DNA of 64,000 nucleotides from Ricordea florida (lineage: Eukaryota; Cnidaria; Anthozoa; Corallimorpharia; Ricordeidae): NCBI GenBank assembly GCA_949710005.1, contig OX453277.1, positions 10,254,178 to 10,318,177 of the forward strand, written 5' to 3'. A program made the position numbers and the translations under genes. Below are positions 61,016 to 64,000 of this stretch, piece by piece. The notes under the pieces are model-generated. The model had not been told where the DNA came from. It worked only from the letters and a program-made list of their open reading frames with translations, and did not search any database. Every line of letters begins with the position of its first letter. Position 1 is the stretch's first letter.

Positions 61016-62245
61016 TTATCTTCGCTCGAAGAAAACATCTCGGATCCTGCGTGTCTCCACACTCGACTTGGCCAGCGGCTCTGTTTTCATCGTTCGATAA
61101 ACCTGATTGACATATGCCAATGCTTTTTCTTCACTTGCAGTTCTGCGCTCACTGCATTGAAATAAAGCAAAACAATAGAAATTAATATTGTATTGTCTAT
61201 TCGTCCGTTCCACAATACACTGTGGCTCTACTTTGCATCTGTGCATGCATAGAATCATGCACGGTTCGTTAAATGCTCTAAGCCGTTTCTTTGGGAAGCT
61301 ACTTGAACAGTACTGTACTTTTTGTACCGTGTGTTTTACTTTTAATTTTCCTTTTTGAATCAAATTATGTAGTGTGACCATTCTTTAGAAAGCTGATTAA
61401 CAGTACTGTACAGTGGTACTGTTTGTTGTACTTGACACTGCCTTTTTTTACACTCCGTTAGGAGGCTAACAAACAAAAGTGAACCGATGGTTCAACATCC
61501 ATATGCATAGTTATGCCATGCAGTTTGAAAATACACGAAAAATTCTCCACATAAGTAAGTTCTAAGCACGATGCGATGTGAGTATTACGCCTATAGCTGT
61601 CGAGGGAAAAAATTAATGAATTAATCATTTGCCAAGGGATTGACATCCGTCTTGAACCGGATCCAATGAGCCAGAGGTAAGCCCCTCCCAGTGGTGGGGG
61701 TACATGTCCTTATAGTTCCTTAATCGTTTTGCATTTTATCCCTTGCTACCATTTGTTCCCTGAAATGCTTTAGCCCATGTTCAAATGTTCCTTAGTAGTT
61801 CCGAGGGAAAAAAAATAGAAAATATCCCTTTTTCCCTGAAAATAAATGCTTCTGTTCCCTCTGATTCCATAAGGCCCCAGAGAAGATCTCGGAAGTTTTC
61901 GCGATAAACGTTTCTGGGCGTGCCAGTAACAGAGCCAAGAGTATTCATTCGGTTAAAGGTCGGGACAACTTCGAGAGGTGTTAGCGCGATACGCTAAATG
62001 CACCGGTTTTCTATCATCATGATGACCAACAAAGCCAAGAGGTTTGATTCCCCCATCGGCGCGATTTGCTAAATTACAACTAGTAGTCGGTTGATATTAC
62101 ACTTATCCGAACAGTGTGAATGACTAACGTACCGTGGGAGTCTCTCAGGCTTGGTGTCGTGAAACAGTTTTGGTAAAATGAAGATCCGCACAGGAGGAAC
62201 CGTTTCTGTTCTGTCTCTGTAGTGTTCCCTGTGATGCTGTGCAGC
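61016..62245 (-). CDS. Unrecognised gene, last two exons
   Basis: Two exons fit together on the minus strand: 62245-62133 (37 codons plus 2 nt; acceptor after a T-rich tract ending CCCAG; donor GTACGT) and 61142-61016 (acceptor GCGCAG, ending TAA). The phases match (2 then 1). The joined piece is about 79 residues, with PPVRIFILPKLFHDTKP followed by EEKALAYVNQVYRTM and the terminus TRRIRDVFFERR. The sequence is charged and non-repetitive, like a real conserved C-terminus. I do not recognise the family. Upstream exons were not found in the remaining 1.7 kb, so the 5' part probably lies beyond the window. Confidence is moderate because it rests on splice logic and composition only. Confidence 0.55.
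61275..61440 (+). repeat. Degenerate repeat units (family of 63.6 kb)
   Basis: TTTGGGAAGCTACTTGAACA and TTTAGAAAGCTGATTAACAG, each followed by GTACTGTAC, are about 110 bp apart. They belong to the repeat family at the right edge and lie in the intron of the unrecognised minus-strand gene. Confidence 0.6.
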
Positions 62246-63590
62246 CTGGGTTGATACAAAAAAATGTTATACCTAAAATTCCGAAGGGTAATCAATCCGA
62301 TAGCATGATAACGTTATCCAATCGCGTGTTAGGAGCCTGCTTCCCTAGACCAGCGGTCGGAACAGCAACAACGACCATTGGTCAAGAAGACGTTGCCGGG
62401 CTCTGGGTTACCTTTCATCTCACCTTTTGAGAAACTAATTTTTCAACTTAATCAAGTCTTGTTTAATTTTCAAAGGAGGATGGCGACCTACAAATAACTA
62501 TACTTAACTACATCTATGGAATTGCTCAGTCTTTTTTATTACATCTTAAGCATAAAGAGTCTAATATCAGTTTTCCTAAATTAAAATCGATGTAAAGCAT
62601 TCTCTGATTGGCCCACACCCGTGATTGGATCAGTATATGCCGAAGACACGTTTACTTTGAACATAAATTAAAGATACTTCTTGCCTTAATTAATAATATG
62701 GAAGAATTAGAAAACACCTGTTTTGTTTTAATAAAAACCGATAAAAACCCTCAAAAGAAGTTCAGAAAATTTCAAACTCCTTCACGTGGTTTCTTCAGCT
62801 CATTGAAACGCGCGGACCACTTTTTAACTAGGTATAACGTATGTACAGACGTACTATTGCAAAGAGGTTGTATGAGTGCACAGCCCACCCAAGACTTCCT
62901 TAAGTACTCCCCCCGGGAAATCTCATTATTTAGTGCCCAGCAGCCACAGTAGGATAAAATTGTGTTTAATTTCAGAAGCCAGTGGGCAATTTCGTAGAGC
63001 AGGGTGAATTTTGACGCGATATAAAATACCTTAAAATACCTTATCAAATCTTTTTATGTCTTCATCCCGTCCGTGCACATGCAGAAGCTTGTACTTCGGA
63101 GCCGCTAGCCAGCGGTCACGTGACGCAGTGCGAGCTCCTAGCACATGATCTGGGTTATTTGTGTAGTAGGTTGGAAAGGGCAAAAACTTGTCCCCTCCCC
63201 TTCCCATACGCTCCTTGCTTGTGTTCAAGGTGGCAGAGCGGTAATCTTGGAACCAGCGAGCGGTCGTGTTGCCATAGGTTTCACCGTATGTGTACTTTAT
63301 CTGAGGCGTATAACCTGTGTAACTAGGACGACAAGCAGCATATCGTGTTACACGAGTATTCTATTGACAACAGCTTTTTCAAATTAATGGACACGGTTGG
63401 GTATAATAGAGAAATTATATCAACTGCTTGCATTGGGTGCCCTTGCAACGTTACAATGCCTTGTGCGAAAACATTGAGTTACTTTGCAGTATTAAGGCAT
63501 TTTACCATTTGAATATTTGCAATGTTCACAAAACTACTCTAGGGTACTTTACTGTGACAATATTTCACGGTTATGTCAGGCATCATAAAA
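62246..63590. other. No gene recognised
   Basis: Open frames such as 62608-62952 (+) overlap a minus-strand frame of similar length and have no family features. CCCCCCGGGAAATCTC near 62909 has a repeat-derived look. No RNA gene was seen. Confidence 0.35.
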
Positions 63591-64000
63591 CCAGACAATG
63601 TCAACATTTTTTTGGAAACTTACTGAACAGCACTATCTTATGGTACTTTTGTTGTACTATACAGTGTGGTTCAAACTGTTTATCTGTGGGTGAAACAATT
63701 CAGTCTAACCATTCTTTGGAAAGGTACGGAACAATACTGTACATACTGTGGTGTTCTTTCATCTGTGGATCAAACCATGCAGTGTGACCATTCTGTAGAG
63801 AGCTACTCGGAACAGTACTGTTTTATAGTGCTGTCTGTTTGACAAAAAAGTGCGCATGTTGTTTTTAATGTTTATCTGTGGATCAAACTATGTTACTGTT
63901 CCATAGAAAGCTAGTGAATGGTACTATACTGCGGTCCTGCTTATTCTACTATACAGTGTGGCTCTGTCTCTGTCACCTGGGAATCAAACCATACAGCGCA
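63590..64000 (+). repeat. Degenerate tandem repeat, running off the edge
   Basis: A unit with the words ATCTGTGGATCAAACCATGC, GTGTGACCATTCT, AGAAAGCTACTGAACAGTAC and TACTATACAGTGTGG recurs at about 63598, 63707, 63786 and 63893 (spacings roughly 109, 79 and 107 bp), each diverged. It looks like an old minisatellite array or multi-unit element. Relatives occur at 54.75 and 61.3 kb. Confidence 0.65.

Noticed and set aside
62608..63047. Overlapping frames on both strands as genes
   Set aside because: Both are similar in length with no recognisable domain, and the composition is repeat-like.

Overview
This is animal nuclear DNA: intron-rich genes with GT-AG splicing, AT-rich intergenic DNA and many short inverted-repeat elements. 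The TPR-CHAT paralogues and the style and density of miniature transposons suggest a cnidarian, probably an anthozoan such as a stony coral. That assignment is inference; no rRNA or mitochondrial marker is present.

Left part (about 3.3-30.0 kb, + strand): two tandem paralogues of a large TPR-CHAT protein, with about 15 TPR-like units of 40 residues followed by a caspase-like CHAT domain. Both have the same exon layout: four short 5' exons and one long exon. The second copy (19916-30002) keeps an open long exon with the CHAT His and Cys. The first copy (3361-15521) is broken twice. A 4.6 kb Ty3/gypsy-type LTR retrotransposon with two identical 148-bp LTRs and an intact gag-pol frame sits in TPR unit 9, and a 1-nt deletion falls between the CHAT His and Cys. 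A 5' exon of the second copy has an out-of-phase deletion that skipping or alternative splicing would have to absorb.

Middle (about 30-37 kb): no intact gene seen. It holds nested inverted repeats, a foldback element at 33.9 kb, a complex 1.3 kb inverted repeat at 34.4-35.7 kb and a decayed minus-strand gene with a Cys-pair, zinc-finger-associated-like N-terminus.

Right part (37-59.2 kb): two conserved genes converge. A complete 14-exon SPO11 (+, 37021-47609, 393 aa) encodes the meiotic double-strand-break transesterase. A complete 10-exon VPS28 (-, 48447-59186, 222 aa) encodes an ESCRT-I subunit. Exon phases chain throughout in both. SPO11 exons 2-3 lie between two perfect 155-bp inverted repeats. 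Two tandem 94-bp TTAA-flanked MITEs sit just after the SPO11 stop.

Far right (59.2-64 kb): the last two exons of an unrecognised minus-strand gene (61016-62245), then degenerate repeats with periods of roughly 80-110 bp running off the edge.

The genes do not form one pathway. The most notable biology is the TPR-CHAT pair (candidate caspase-like effectors, one apparently recently disrupted) and the inverted-repeat architecture inside SPO11.
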